Positions 47,790 to 58,473 of a stretch of DNA of 64,000 nt are shown here, in pieces. Made by a program: the position numbers and the translations under genes. Source of the stretch: CANJIV01 sp046330225 (lineage in GTDB: Bacteria; Actinomycetota; Thermoleophilia; Solirubrobacterales; Solirubrobacteraceae); the NCBI GenBank assembly GCA_046330225.1, contig JAXLTD010000009.1, positions 1 to 64,000 of the forward strand, given 5' to 3'. Under the pieces are notes generated by a model. That model did not search any database and had not been told where the DNA came from. It saw only the letters and a program-made list of their open reading frames with translations. Numbering within the stretch: position 1 is the stretch's first letter; the number at the start of each line of letters is the position of its first letter.

Positions 47790-48821
47790 ATGAAGCTCGG
47801 CGTCCACGTCGGATACTGGGGCCTGGGCCTCACGAAGGACGAGCAGCTCCAGATCGTCCGGGCGGCCGAGTCGCTCGGATACGACTCGGTCTGGACCGCG
47901 GAGGCCTACGGCTCCGATGCCGTCACGCCGCTGGCCTGGTTTGCCGGGCAGACGGAGCGGATCAAGCTCGGCACCGCGATCATGCAGATGCCGGGGCGCA
48001 GCCCGGCAATGACGGCGATGACCGCCGCCACCCTCGACCAGATCTCCGGCGGCCGCATGCTGCTCGGCATCGGCTCCTCCGGCCCGCAGGTGGCCGAGGG
48101 ATGGCACGGCCAGCGGTTCGGCCGCCAGCTCCAGCGCACCCGGGAGTACATCGCCGTCGTCCGCCAGGCCCTCGCCCGGGAGCGCCTGGAGTACCACGGC
48201 GAGACGATCGAGCTGCCCCTGCCCGACGGGCCCGGCAAGGCGCTGAAGCTCACGATCGCCCCGGTCCAGGAGCGCATCCCGATCTTCCTGGCGGCGATCG
48301 GGCCGCGGAACACCACGCTGGCCGGCGAGGTCGCCGACGGGTGGATCCCCACCCTCTTCTCCCCCGAGCACGTCGCCGAGTTCACGCCGCTGCTCGAGGA
48401 GGGCGCGGCCGCGGCCGGCCGCTCCCTCGACGGCTTCGAGATCGCCCCCACGGTGAACCTCTTCGTGACCGACGATCTCGACAGCGCCCGCGACGCGATG
48501 CGGCCGTACCTGGCCCTCTACGTCGGCGGCATGGGCTCGCGCGACAAGAACTTCTACAACGCGCTCGTCTGCCGCTACGGGTTCGAGGACGCTGCCCGGA
48601 CGGTCCAGGACCTCTATCTGGAGGGCAAGCGGGAGGAGGCCGCAGCGGCGCTGCCAGCCGAGCTCATCGACCTCGTGTCGCTCTGCGGGCCCGCCGACGT
48701 CGTGCGCGAGCGCCTCGCGGTCTTCCAGGCGGCCGGCGTCACAACGCTGATGGTCAGCCCGATGGCCTGGACCGCGGACGAACGGCTCGAGCAGCTGCGC
48801 CGCCTGGCCGAGCTGGCCTGA
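47790..48821 (+). CDS. LLM-class F420-dependent oxidoreductase
   Basis: 343 residues, luciferase-like TIM barrel. MKLGVHVGYWGLGLTKDEQLQIVRAAESLGYDSVWTAEAYG is typical of F420-dependent oxidoreductases, as are RIKLGTAIMQMPGRSPAMTAMTAATLDQISGGRMLLGIGSSGPQVAEGWHG and the late GPADVVRERLAVFQAAGV. Likely oxidises or reduces a small organic substrate with F420. AAAGGA sits 9 nt before ATG 47790; a TTG at 47784 is less likely. The next gene starts 2 nt after its stop. Confidence 0.9.
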   Translation: MKLGVHVGYWGLGLTKDEQLQIVRAAESLGYDSVWTAEAYGSDAVTPLAWFAGQTERIKLGTAIMQMPGRSPAMTAMTAATLDQISGGRMLLGIGSSGPQVAEGWHGQRFGRQLQRTREYIAVVRQALARERLEYHGETIELPLPDGPGKALKLTIAPVQERIPIFLAAIGPRNTTLAGEVADGWIPTLFSPEHVAEFTPLLEEGAAAAGRSLDGFEIAPTVNLFVTDDLDSARDAMRPYLALYVGGMGSRDKNFYNALVCRYGFEDAARTVQDLYLEGKREEAAAALPAELIDLVSLCGPADVVRERLAVFQAAGVTTLMVSPMAWTADERLEQLRRLAELA

Positions 48822-48823
48822 CC

Positions 48824-50083
48824 GTGCCCGGGGGGCGGCCGCGGCGCCTGCTCCTCGGGGCGTTCGGCGACCCGGGGCACGCGTTTCCCATGCTCGCGCT
48901 GGGGGCCGCCCTGGCGGCCCGCGGTCACGACGTGACGCTCCAGACCTGGGCACGCTGGGAGGCGCCGGCGGTCGCGGCAGGCCTGCGGTTCGCCGCGGCG
49001 CCCGAGTACCAGGTCTTCCCGGCTCCGGGGCGACCGCTCCAGCCCTACGCGGCGGCGGTGCGCGCGGCCCGGGAGACCCGTCCCCTCGTCGCCGCGCTGC
49101 GCCCGGACGCCGTGGTCGCCGACATCCTCACGCTCGCTCCGGCGCTGGCCGGGGAGCTCGAGGGCGTGCCGGTCGCCACCCTCATCCCCCACGTCGACCC
49201 GCGCCCCCTCCACGGCGCGCCCCCGTACGCGCTGGGCGCCCGTCTCCCGCGGACCGCCGCCGGCCGGGCCGCCTGGTCGGCGCTCGAGGGCCCGGTCCTG
49301 CGCGGCGTCCGCCAGGGGCGCGACGAGTACAACGGCGCCCGGGCCCGGCTGGGCCTGCCCCCCGTCGACCGGCTCTTCGGGGCGATCAGCGACCGGCTGT
49401 GCCTCGTCGCCACCTTTCCTCAGCTCGAGTATCCGCGCCCCCCGCAGCCCGGCACGCACGTCGTGGGCCCGCTGCTGTGGGAGCCGCCGTTCGGGGACGT
49501 GGACCTGCCGGGCGGCGACGGACCGCTGGTGCTGGTCGCGCCGTCGACGGTTCAGGACCCCTCCCACCGCCTGCTGCGCGCCGCCGTCGCCGGGCTCGCC
49601 GGCCAGCCGGTGCGGGTGCTGGCGACCACGAACCGCCGGCCGCTCCCGCGCCCGCTCGCGGTCCCGGGGAACGCCCGGCTCGTGGACTGGGTCTCCTATG
49701 CCCGCACGATGCCGCGCTGCGACCTCGTGATCTGCCACGGCGGCCACGGCACGCTGGCCCGCGCGCTGGCCAGCGGCTGCCCGGTCGTGGCCGCCCCGGC
49801 GGGCGGCGACATGCCGGAGAACGCCGCGCGGGCCGACTGGGCCGGCGTGGGCGTGCGGCTCCCGGGCCGGCTCGTCGCACCTGCCACGGTGCGCCTCGCC
49901 GTGCAGCGCGCCCTGGGCGACCCGCGCCGGCGGGCGCGAGCCCAGTCGCTCGCGGCGTGGCTGCGCGCCGCCGATCCGGCGGACCGCGCCGCGGCGCTCG
50001 TCGAGGCCCTTGCGGGGGCGCCGGGAGGCGGTGCCGTCAGTTCAGGCTCGACGCGGCCTTGCAGGGGTCCTGGGACTGGTTGA
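48824..50083 (+). CDS. MGT/UGT-type glycosyltransferase (GT1 family)
   Basis: 419 residues, GT-B fold. The N-terminal domain starts PRRLLLGAFGDPGHAFPMLALGAALAARGHDVTL. The C-terminal domain holds the nucleotide-sugar site: VDWVSYARTMPRCDLVICHGGHGTLARALASGCPVVAAPAGGDMPENAARADWAGVGVRL. It glycosylates small molecules, such as natural products. GTG 48824 begins 2 nt after the oxidoreductase stop, so the two are likely cotranscribed and may modify one compound. Its last 47 bp overlap the convergent lipoprotein gene and the C-terminus there (SSGSTRPCRGPGTG) looks like a run-on. Confidence 0.9.
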   Translation: MPGGRPRRLLLGAFGDPGHAFPMLALGAALAARGHDVTLQTWARWEAPAVAAGLRFAAAPEYQVFPAPGRPLQPYAAAVRAARETRPLVAALRPDAVVADILTLAPALAGELEGVPVATLIPHVDPRPLHGAPPYALGARLPRTAAGRAAWSALEGPVLRGVRQGRDEYNGARARLGLPPVDRLFGAISDRLCLVATFPQLEYPRPPQPGTHVVGPLLWEPPFGDVDLPGGDGPLVLVAPSTVQDPSHRLLRAAVAGLAGQPVRVLATTNRRPLPRPLAVPGNARLVDWVSYARTMPRCDLVICHGGHGTLARALASGCPVVAAPAGGDMPENAARADWAGVGVRLPGRLVAPATVRLAVQRALGDPRRRARAQSLAAWLRAADPADRAAALVEALAGAPGGGAVSSGSTRPCRGPGTG

Positions 50084-50453
50084 CGGTCTTCTTGCCGCCA
50101 ACCGTGACCACCAGGCTCCCCGGGCAGCTGCTGCTGCCGTTTGCCTTGGCCGTGAACTTGACCTCGACCGCCTTGCCGTCGCTGGTGACCGCCGTGCAGT
50201 CGATCCTGACCTCGCTCTTGATGTCGCCCGAGCAGTCGGGGCCCGACTTCAGCTCGATGCCCTGGCTCTTGAGCTGCGAGCGCACCTCGGACTGCAGCGG
50301 CTTGGAGATGAGATCCACGCCGAGCCCGACCGCGGCCGTGCTGACGTCCGAGACGATCTTGTCCACGGCCCCGCAGGCCGGGAGCGCGACGACGAGGCTG
50401 GCAGCGGCCAGGGCGGCGGCCAGGCGAGGGGCACGGCGCGAACGAGAGGTCAT
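50037..50453 (-). CDS. Small lipoprotein, DUF4333-like
   Basis: 138 residues. The signal peptide ends in a lipobox (ASLVVALPAC). The mature part has a Ser/Lys-rich beta-structure with two cysteines (PDCSGDIKSEVRIDCTAVTSDGKAVEVKFTAKANG and CPGSLVVTVGG), matching the style of actinobacterial DUF4333 proteins. Function unknown. TACCGT lies 7 nt before ATG 50453, a leaderless start. The C-terminal end overlaps the glycosyltransferase gene on the other strand. Confidence 0.78.
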   Translation of the reverse strand: MTSRSRRAPRLAAALAAASLVVALPACGAVDKIVSDVSTAAVGLGVDLISKPLQSEVRSQLKSQGIELKSGPDCSGDIKSEVRIDCTAVTSDGKAVEVKFTAKANGSSSCPGSLVVTVGGKKTVNQSQDPCKAASSLN

Positions 50454-50460
50454 GGGCGCG

Positions 50461-50466
50461 ACGGTA
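50461..50466 (-). promoter_or_regulatory. -10 box of a leaderless lipoprotein transcript
   Basis: TACCGT with a 7-nt spacer to ATG 50453. Confidence 0.5.
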
Positions 50467-50612
50467 CCAGCGGTGCCGGGCGCCTTCCACCGCGCCCCGG
50501 TCCGCCGCGCCCGGTCGCAGACCGCCAGGCTCTGACGCCGGGGGCGAGGCGGTCCCGCCGTCCTGGCTCTATCCTTGCCCGCGGGTCCGCCGCCCTCGGC
50601 GCGGCCCGACGA

Positions 50613-50685
<73 letters not shown>

Positions 50686-50704
50686 CTTCGGCCCCCGCGC
50701 CGCC

Positions 50705-52537
50705 CTACGGCTCGCGCGGCGGGCGCGTCGAGACCTCATCGACGGCCACGTCGACCTTCGCCTGGACCGCGGTGCGCTCGGCGGCCAGGGCCGCCACCCC
50801 CGGCCGGCCCTCGGCCCGGGCGGCGGCGATCTCGCGCTCGAGCCGGGCCAGTTCGAGCTGGAGCGTCTCGAGCTCGAGCGCCGTGGCCTCGAACGGCCCC
50901 TGCCCGGCCCGCACCGCCAGCTCGACGACGAGCTCGGAGAGCTCAGGGTCGCCCACCGGCAGGCCCTCGGTCGGCGAGGCCAGATGCTCGCGCAGGTGCG
51001 CCGCGGCCCGCCGGGCGACAGGCGACGTGAAGTGGCGCTCGAGGTCGACCCGGCGCAGGGCGTCGCGCCCGAGGTCGGGCATCGCGATGCAGAGGGCCAG
51101 GAACGTGCGCTCGGTCTGCTGGCGCTTGTCGAGCACGTCGGGGGCCCGCCGCGGCGGCGGCGCCGGGCGCGAGGCGCCGCCGTCTGCACCGGCGGGCCGC
51201 GCCGCCACCGGGGCCTCGCCGCGGCCGGGCGCCTGCACGAGCAGGGCGACGAGCTGCTCCGAGAGCCCGAGGCGGCTGGCGACCTTGCGCACGAGCTCGT
51301 CCCGGCTCGGGGCGGGGGGCAGCGCCGACAGGACGCCCCGCAGCTCGGCATAGGCGCGGTCGCGTCCCTCGGGCGTGCCCAGGTCGTCGCGGGCCAGGAT
51401 GGTGTCGACCCGGAAGCGGGCGAACGGCACCGAGCCCGCCATGCGGGACCGGACCGCATCGGCGCCCTCGACGGTCACGAGCTCGGCCGGATCGGTGCCG
51501 GGCGGCAGCGGGACCACCCGCAGCTCCAGCCGCTGCCCGCGGGCGACCCGCGCCGCGCGCAGCATCGCCTCCTGGCCGGCCGCGTCGGCGTCGAGGGCGA
51601 GGTCCACGACCCCGTCCACGCCGCTGAGGCGGGCAAGGGCCGCCACCTGCTCCTCGGTCATCGCGGTGCCCATGAGGCCCACCACGTTCTCGATGCCCGC
51701 CTGGTGCAGCGCGAGGACGTCGGTGTAGCCCTCGACGACCACCACGCGCCCGGCCTTGGCGGCCGCGCCGCGGGCCAGGTCGGCCCCGAAGAGCTGGCGG
51801 CCCTTGTGGTAGACCTCGCCGTCGCTGGAGTTCAGGTACTTCGGCTGCTGGTCGTCACGGAGGGCACGCGCTCCGAAGCCCAGCGTGCGGCCCCGCAGAT
51901 CGGTGAGCGGGAACATGATCCGACCGCGGAAGCGGTCGAAGATCTGGCCGGGCCGGTCGCGGGAGCGCTGGGCCAGGCCGGCGGCCAGCAGCTCGTCCTC
52001 GCTGAACCCCGCCCGGCGTGACGCCATGAGCACCGTGTCCCACGCCTTGGGGCTGTAGCCGACCCGGAACGCCCGCAGGGCCGGCTCGTCGAGGCCGCGG
52101 TCCAGGAGATAGGCCCGGGCTCCAGCCGCCTCATCCGCATCCCACAGCACGCGGGCATAGAAGGCGGCGGTCCGGTCCAGCAGCGTGAGGAGCCGCTCGC
52201 GGCGGGCGCGCCGCTGCGCGGCCTGCGGATCCTCGTCGGCGACCTCCAGCTGCACCCCGAAGCGGTCGGCAAGGAACTCCAGGGCGCCGGCGAAGTCGAG
52301 CCCCTCGGTCTCCTCCACGAACGTGAAGGCGTCGCCGCCGGCCCCGCAGCCAAAGCAGTGGTAGACCTTCTTGACCGGATCGATGCCGAACGACGGCGTG
52401 CGCTCGTCGTGGAACGGGCACAGGCCCTGGTACGACGCCGGCCCGGCCTTGCGCAGGTCGGTCTTGGCCCCGACCAGCGCGACCATGTCGACGGCGTCGC
52501 GGACCCGCTCCTTGCTGTCGTCGGTGTAGCGCGGCAT
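50705..52537 (-). CDS. dnaG: DNA primase DnaG
   Basis: 610 residues. The N-terminal CHC2 zinc finger (CPFHDERTPSF and CFGCGAGGDAFTFV) is followed by the Toprim domain with VVVVEGYTDVLALHQ and LALDADAAGQEA. A Pro/Ala-rich linker precedes the C-terminal helicase-binding domain (RTFLALCIAMPDLGRDALRRVDL). It makes RNA primers at the replication fork. ATG 52537 lies 11 nt after the dgt stop, so the two are cotranscribed, as in many actinobacteria. Confidence 0.97.
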   Translation of the reverse strand: MPRYTDDSKERVRDAVDMVALVGAKTDLRKAGPASYQGLCPFHDERTPSFGIDPVKKVYHCFGCGAGGDAFTFVEETEGLDFAGALEFLADRFGVQLEVADEDPQAAQRRARRERLLTLLDRTAAFYARVLWDADEAAGARAYLLDRGLDEPALRAFRVGYSPKAWDTVLMASRRAGFSEDELLAAGLAQRSRDRPGQIFDRFRGRIMFPLTDLRGRTLGFGARALRDDQQPKYLNSSDGEVYHKGRQLFGADLARGAAAKAGRVVVVEGYTDVLALHQAGIENVVGLMGTAMTEEQVAALARLSGVDGVVDLALDADAAGQEAMLRAARVARGQRLELRVVPLPPGTDPAELVTVEGADAVRSRMAGSVPFARFRVDTILARDDLGTPEGRDRAYAELRGVLSALPPAPSRDELVRKVASRLGLSEQLVALLVQAPGRGEAPVAARPAGADGGASRPAPPPRRAPDVLDKRQQTERTFLALCIAMPDLGRDALRRVDLERHFTSPVARRAAAHLREHLASPTEGLPVGDPELSELVVELAVRAGQGPFEATALELETLQLELARLEREIAAARAEGRPGVAALAAERTAVQAKVDVAVDEVSTRPPREP

Positions 52538-52548
52538 GACGTTGCCGG

Positions 52549-53586
52549 TCAGGCGAACGACCTCGGCACCGTGAGGTCCTCGTACGTGCGGATGCAGAAG
52601 CGGTCGGTCATGCCGGCCAGGTAGTCGGTGACCCGCTCGGCCTCGGAGGCCGCCGGCGACGGGGGGAGCTCCTCCGGCCGGGCGACGTAGTGCTCGAACA
52701 GCCCGCGCAGCACCGCCTCGACCCGGGCGTGCTCGCGGCGGGCCTCGGGCCCGAGATAGACGCGGTCGAACATGAACGTGCGCAGGTCGTCCATCGCGGC
52801 CCCGACGGCCGCGCCCTGGACGATGTCGCCGGCCGCCTCGCTGTGCTCCACGAGATCGTGCACGAGCGTGTCGATCCGCTGGGAGCCCGTCGGGCCAAGC
52901 GCCGCAATCGCGTCGGCAGGCAGATCGCCCTCGCCGATCACGCCGGCGCGAACCGCATCGTCAATGTCGTGGTTGATGTAGGCGATCCGGTCGACCAGGC
53001 GCACGATCCGGCCCTCGAGGGTCGCCGGCGGCTCCGCGCGCCCCGAGTGCCCGAGGATGCCGTCGCGGACCGGCGCGTTGAGGTTGAGCCCGGCGCCGTC
53101 GCGCTCGAGGACGTCCACCACCCGCAGCGAGTGCTCGTAGTGGCGAAAGCCGGTGCCGTAGCGCTCCTGCAGGCAGCGGTCCAGCACGTCCTCCCCGATG
53201 TGCCCGAACGGGGGGTGGCCGAGGTCGTGCGCGAGCCCGATCGCCTCGGTCAGGTCCTCGTTGAGCGCGAGGGCGCGAGCCACGCCGCGCGAGATCCCGG
53301 TGACCTCGAGCGTGTGGGTCAGCCGCGTCCGGTAGTGGTCGCCCTCGGGCGCCACGAAGACCTGGGTCTTGTGGGCCAGCCGGCGGAAGGCCTTGCAGTG
53401 CACGATCCGGTCGCGATCGCGCTGGAACGGGGTGCGCAGCCCGCAGTCCGGCTCGGGCCGTGACCGGGTCGCCGGGTAGGACCGCGTGGCGAGGGGCGAG
53501 AGCCGCTGCGCCTCGGCGGCGGCGACCCGTTCCGCGAACGCGGCGGCGACCGGGCCGGCGGGATCGGTGAGGGCGGCGCGCTCCAC
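52549..53586 (-). CDS. dgt: Deoxyguanosinetriphosphate triphosphohydrolase-like protein
   Basis: 345 residues, HD superfamily. RDRDRIVHCKAFRRLAHKTQVFV, the metal site HTLEVTGISRGVARALALNEDLTEAIGLAHDLGHPPFGHIGE and RHYEHSLRVVD are diagnostic. It hydrolyses dNTPs to deoxynucleosides and triphosphate. GTG 53586 is chosen because GAGAAT lies 7 nt upstream, while the open frame continues upstream without coding character. It precedes dnaG in one operon. Confidence 0.95.
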   Translation of the reverse strand: MERAALTDPAGPVAAAFAERVAAAEAQRLSPLATRSYPATRSRPEPDCGLRTPFQRDRDRIVHCKAFRRLAHKTQVFVAPEGDHYRTRLTHTLEVTGISRGVARALALNEDLTEAIGLAHDLGHPPFGHIGEDVLDRCLQERYGTGFRHYEHSLRVVDVLERDGAGLNLNAPVRDGILGHSGRAEPPATLEGRIVRLVDRIAYINHDIDDAVRAGVIGEGDLPADAIAALGPTGSQRIDTLVHDLVEHSEAAGDIVQGAAVGAAMDDLRTFMFDRVYLGPEARREHARVEAVLRGLFEHYVARPEELPPSPAASEAERVTDYLAGMTDRFCIRTYEDLTVPRSFA

Positions 53587-53593
53587 GCGGTCG

Positions 53594-53599
53594 ATTCTC
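53594..53599 (-). promoter_or_regulatory. -10-like box of the dgt-dnaG operon
   Basis: GAGAAT with a 7-nt spacer to GTG 53586, leaderless. Confidence 0.45.
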
Positions 53600-53642
53600 G
53601 CACCGGGGACGGCTCCGGCGGGGAACGGCCCGCGCGGGCGGC

Positions 53643-56315
<2,673 letters not shown>

Positions 56316-56322
56316 GGGCGCG

Positions 56323-56328
56323 ATTCTA
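56323..56328 (-). promoter_or_regulatory. -10 box of a leaderless ppdK transcript
   Basis: TAGAAT with a 7-nt spacer to GTG 56315; it favours that start over GTG 56366, which would be upstream of the promoter. Confidence 0.55.
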
Positions 56329-56370
56329 GCCGCGCCGATGCCGCGCGCATGAGTGAAGTCCCGCACTCGG

Positions 56371-56396
56371 CTGCGGCATTCCCCCCCCCGCCGCAG
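56371..56396 (-). terminator. Hairpin with a G9 loop between recO and ppdK
   Basis: On the minus strand, CTGCGGC and GCCGCAG (7 bp) enclose a 12-nt loop containing nine consecutive G. It starts 25 nt after the recO stop and may end that transcript, but there is no T tail. The G run also lies about 53 bp upstream of the ppdK -10 box. Confidence 0.4.
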
Positions 56397-56420
56397 TCCG
56401 CCTGGAGCCGGCCAGCGGCC

Positions 56421-57137
56421 TCACGCCGCCGGCCGCCAGCGCACGTGGGCGTGGTGCTCGAGGGTTTCGGCCAGCGCGCGCTCGGCCTGGCGCAGAGCCC
56501 GCCCCGAGGCACCCGGCGTCTCCGCGAGCGGACGCGCGAGCGCGCCGGTCAGGAACGTGTGCGCCTCCGCTCCGAGCGGGAAGGCCGAGGCCTCGCACGA
56601 CGCGCACACGACGCCGCCGGCCGCGCCGGAGTAGCCGCTGAGATGCTCGTGCTCGCCGCAGGAGGCGCAGGCGGCGAGCTGCGGCGCCAGGCCGGCGGCT
56701 ACGAGGAGCTTGGCGCGGAAGGCCAGCTGGTTCGCGTGACCTGCCGCAGCCGGGTCGGCGTCGAGCAGGGCGAGCTCGTTGGCGAGCAGATGGAAGACGG
56801 CGGGGTTCGAGTCGGCGGTCTCGAACAGCCGCCCGACGGCGTCGCAGGCCCGCGCGGCCGTGTCGAGGGCGGCGGCGTCGGTCCGCAGGCGGGCGTGGGC
56901 CGTGACGGTCTGCGCCGAGGTGACGGTGAGCAGCTCGCTGCGGCCCTCGTGGAGCATGAGCTCGAGGTGGAAGAACGGCTCGAGCCGCCCGCCGAACCGG
57001 CTGCGGGAGCGCCGCACGCCCTTGGCGATCGCGCTCAGCCGCCCGCGGCCGGGCGTGTACACGTGCAGGATCCGGTCGGCTTCGCCGTACCGGATCGAGC
57101 GCAGGACGATCCCCTCGGTCTTCAGCGGACCGGGCAC
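56421..57137 (-). CDS. recO: DNA repair protein RecO
   Basis: 238 residues. The N-terminal OB fold (LKTEGIVLRSIRYGEADRILHVYTPGRGRLSAIAKGVRRSRSRFGGRLEPF) is diagnostic. The central zinc-binding cysteines are LAACASCGEHEHL and GGVVCASCEASAF. It loads RecA on SSB-coated DNA in gap repair. GTG 57137 is the start; the open frame runs further upstream in noncoding sequence. It diverges from the glutaredoxin gene with only 33 bp between the starts. Confidence 0.93.
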   Translation of the reverse strand: MPGPLKTEGIVLRSIRYGEADRILHVYTPGRGRLSAIAKGVRRSRSRFGGRLEPFFHLELMLHEGRSELLTVTSAQTVTAHARLRTDAAALDTAARACDAVGRLFETADSNPAVFHLLANELALLDADPAAAGHANQLAFRAKLLVAAGLAPQLAACASCGEHEHLSGYSGAAGGVVCASCEASAFPLGAEAHTFLTGALARPLAETPGASGRALRQAERALAETLEHHAHVRWRPAA

Positions 57138-57157
57138 GGTGCCGCTCGCCTCGTCGC

Positions 57158-57163
57158 TATTCT
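57158..57163 (+). promoter_or_regulatory. -10 box of a leaderless glutaredoxin transcript, overlapping the recO promoter
   Basis: TATTCT with a 7-nt spacer to GTG 57171. Its reverse complement, AGAATA, could serve as the -10 of recO on the other strand. Confidence 0.5.
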
Positions 57164-57170
57164 TTCTGAA

Positions 57171-57428
57171 GTGTCCAAGCCAGTCACCGTCTACACGACC
57201 GATCCCTGCGCCCGCTGCGGCAAGGCCAAGGCGCTGCTGCTGGCACGCAACGTCGCCTTCGACGAGGTGAATCTGGCAAAGGATCCGGACGGCCGGGCCG
57301 AGCTGGCCCGCCGCACCGGGCTCATGACGTTCCCCCAGATCGTCATCGGCGACGAGACCCTCGGCGGCCTGAGCGACCTCGAGGCCGCCGACCGCGACGG
57401 CACCCTCGCGTCGCTGCTGGCGGCGTAG
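57171..57428 (+). CDS. Glutaredoxin-family thiol oxidoreductase
   Basis: 85 residues. The N-terminal beta-strand VTVYTTDPCARCGKAKALL carries the active-site CARC; then FDEVNLAKDPDGRAELARRTGLMTFPQIVIGDETLGGLSDL with the TxPQ cis-proline and glutathione-binding GGxxDL features. A small thiol-disulfide carrier using mycothiol or similar is likely in an actinobacterium, since glutathione is usually absent there (inference). GTG 57171 is the only in-frame start before the fold begins. Confidence 0.9.
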   Translation: MSKPVTVYTTDPCARCGKAKALLLARNVAFDEVNLAKDPDGRAELARRTGLMTFPQIVIGDETLGGLSDLEAADRDGTLASLLAA

Positions 57429-57483
57429 GCCTGGCGTCCGCGCGCGGGCAGTCCGCGCCGGAACCGGCGGGGCCCCCCGGCGC

Positions 57484-57535
57484 GTTCTTGCGCACTTCAG
57501 CCACCGATCCGGGGGCCGAGGCGCACGAGAACGGA
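57484..57535. repeat. Diverged third copy of the 53-bp intergenic repeat
   Basis: Aligns without gaps to the units at 18148-18260 at roughly 40 of 52 positions, keeping TGCGCAC, CAGCCACCGA, CCGG and GCGCACGAGAACG. On the minus strand it again reads VLVRL followed by RIGG. It lies in the convergent gap between the glutaredoxin and mutM genes. Confidence 0.75.
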
Positions 57536-57549
57536 CGGCGGCAGGTCGG

Positions 57550-58392
57550 TCAGCGGGCGGCCCGCCGCCGCGGGCGCGGCTGGCAGCGCTCGCAGACGTA
57601 GGTCCCGCGCCCGGCTGCCACGAGCTTGCGAACTGGCCCGCCGCAGGCCGGGCACGGCTCGCCGGCCCGGCGGTGAACCAGGAACGTGTCCTGGAAGGTG
57701 CCCCGCGCCCCGTCCGGGTCGCGGAAGTCGTCGATCGAGGCGCCGTGGGCATCGATGCCGGCCTGCAGCGCCGCGACGACGCCGGCGTGCAGGGCCTCCC
57801 ACTGAGCCAGCCGCAGGGACCCGGCGGGGCGCAGCGGGTGGATGCCGGCCCGGTGCAGCGCCTCGTCGGCGTAGATGTTCCCCACCCCGGCAATCCGGCG
57901 CTGGTCGAGCAGGAACGCCTTGATCGGCGCCGTCCGGCCGCGGCCCGCGCGGCGCAGGCCGGCGGGGGTGCACTCCGCATCGAACGGCTCGGGGCCCAGG
58001 CGCGCGTCCAGAAAGGCCTCGAGCGCCGGCCGGCCGAGCGCAAGCTCGCCGGTCCCGAAGCGGCGCGGGTCGGTGTAGCGCAGCCGGTGCCCGTCGTCGA
58101 GGGCGATCCGGACGCGCACGTGCGACGGCTCGCCGGGCGGATCGAACAGCAGCGTCCCGGTCATCCGCAGGTGCTGGATGAGGGTGACCTCGTCCTCCAG
58201 CTCCCACAGCAGGTACTTCCCGCGCCGGCCGAGCCGCTCGACGCGCCGGCCCTCGAGGCCCGCGGCCAGCTCATCCGGCGCCAGCGGACGGCTCCAGCGG
58301 GCGTCGAGGATCTCGACGGCGGCCAGCCGGCGCCCCTGCACGCGCGGCGCCAGGGCGCGGCGGATCGTCTCGACCTCGGGCAGCTCCGGCAT
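57550..58392 (-). CDS. mutM: Formamidopyrimidine-DNA glycosylase MutM
   Basis: 280 residues. The catalytic N-terminus PELPEVETIRRAL (P2, E3) is intact; K in GRRGKYLLW, the void-filling loop segment YTDPRRFGTG, IAGVGNIYADEAL and the C-terminal zinc finger CPACG with CERCQ follow. It removes 8-oxoguanine. GATACT lies 6 nt before ATG 58392, so the transcript is probably leaderless. It is transcribed in the same direction as the recombinase but 81 nt after it. Confidence 0.97.
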   Translation of the reverse strand: MPELPEVETIRRALAPRVQGRRLAAVEILDARWSRPLAPDELAAGLEGRRVERLGRRGKYLLWELEDEVTLIQHLRMTGTLLFDPPGEPSHVRVRIALDDGHRLRYTDPRRFGTGELALGRPALEAFLDARLGPEPFDAECTPAGLRRAGRGRTAPIKAFLLDQRRIAGVGNIYADEALHRAGIHPLRPAGSLRLAQWEALHAGVVAALQAGIDAHGASIDDFRDPDGARGTFQDTFLVHRRAGEPCPACGGPVRKLVAAGRGTYVCERCQPRPRRRAAR

Positions 58393-58398
58393 CGGCCG

Positions 58399-58404
58399 AG
58401 TATC
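58399..58404 (-). promoter_or_regulatory. -10 box of a leaderless mutM transcript
   Basis: GATACT with a 6-nt spacer to ATG 58392. Confidence 0.5.
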
Positions 58405-58473
58405 CCAAGGGGGACCGGCCCGCCGGCCCGCAGGCCCCCGAGCCCCTGGCCCGGGCCCGGCCCGCTCCGCGCG

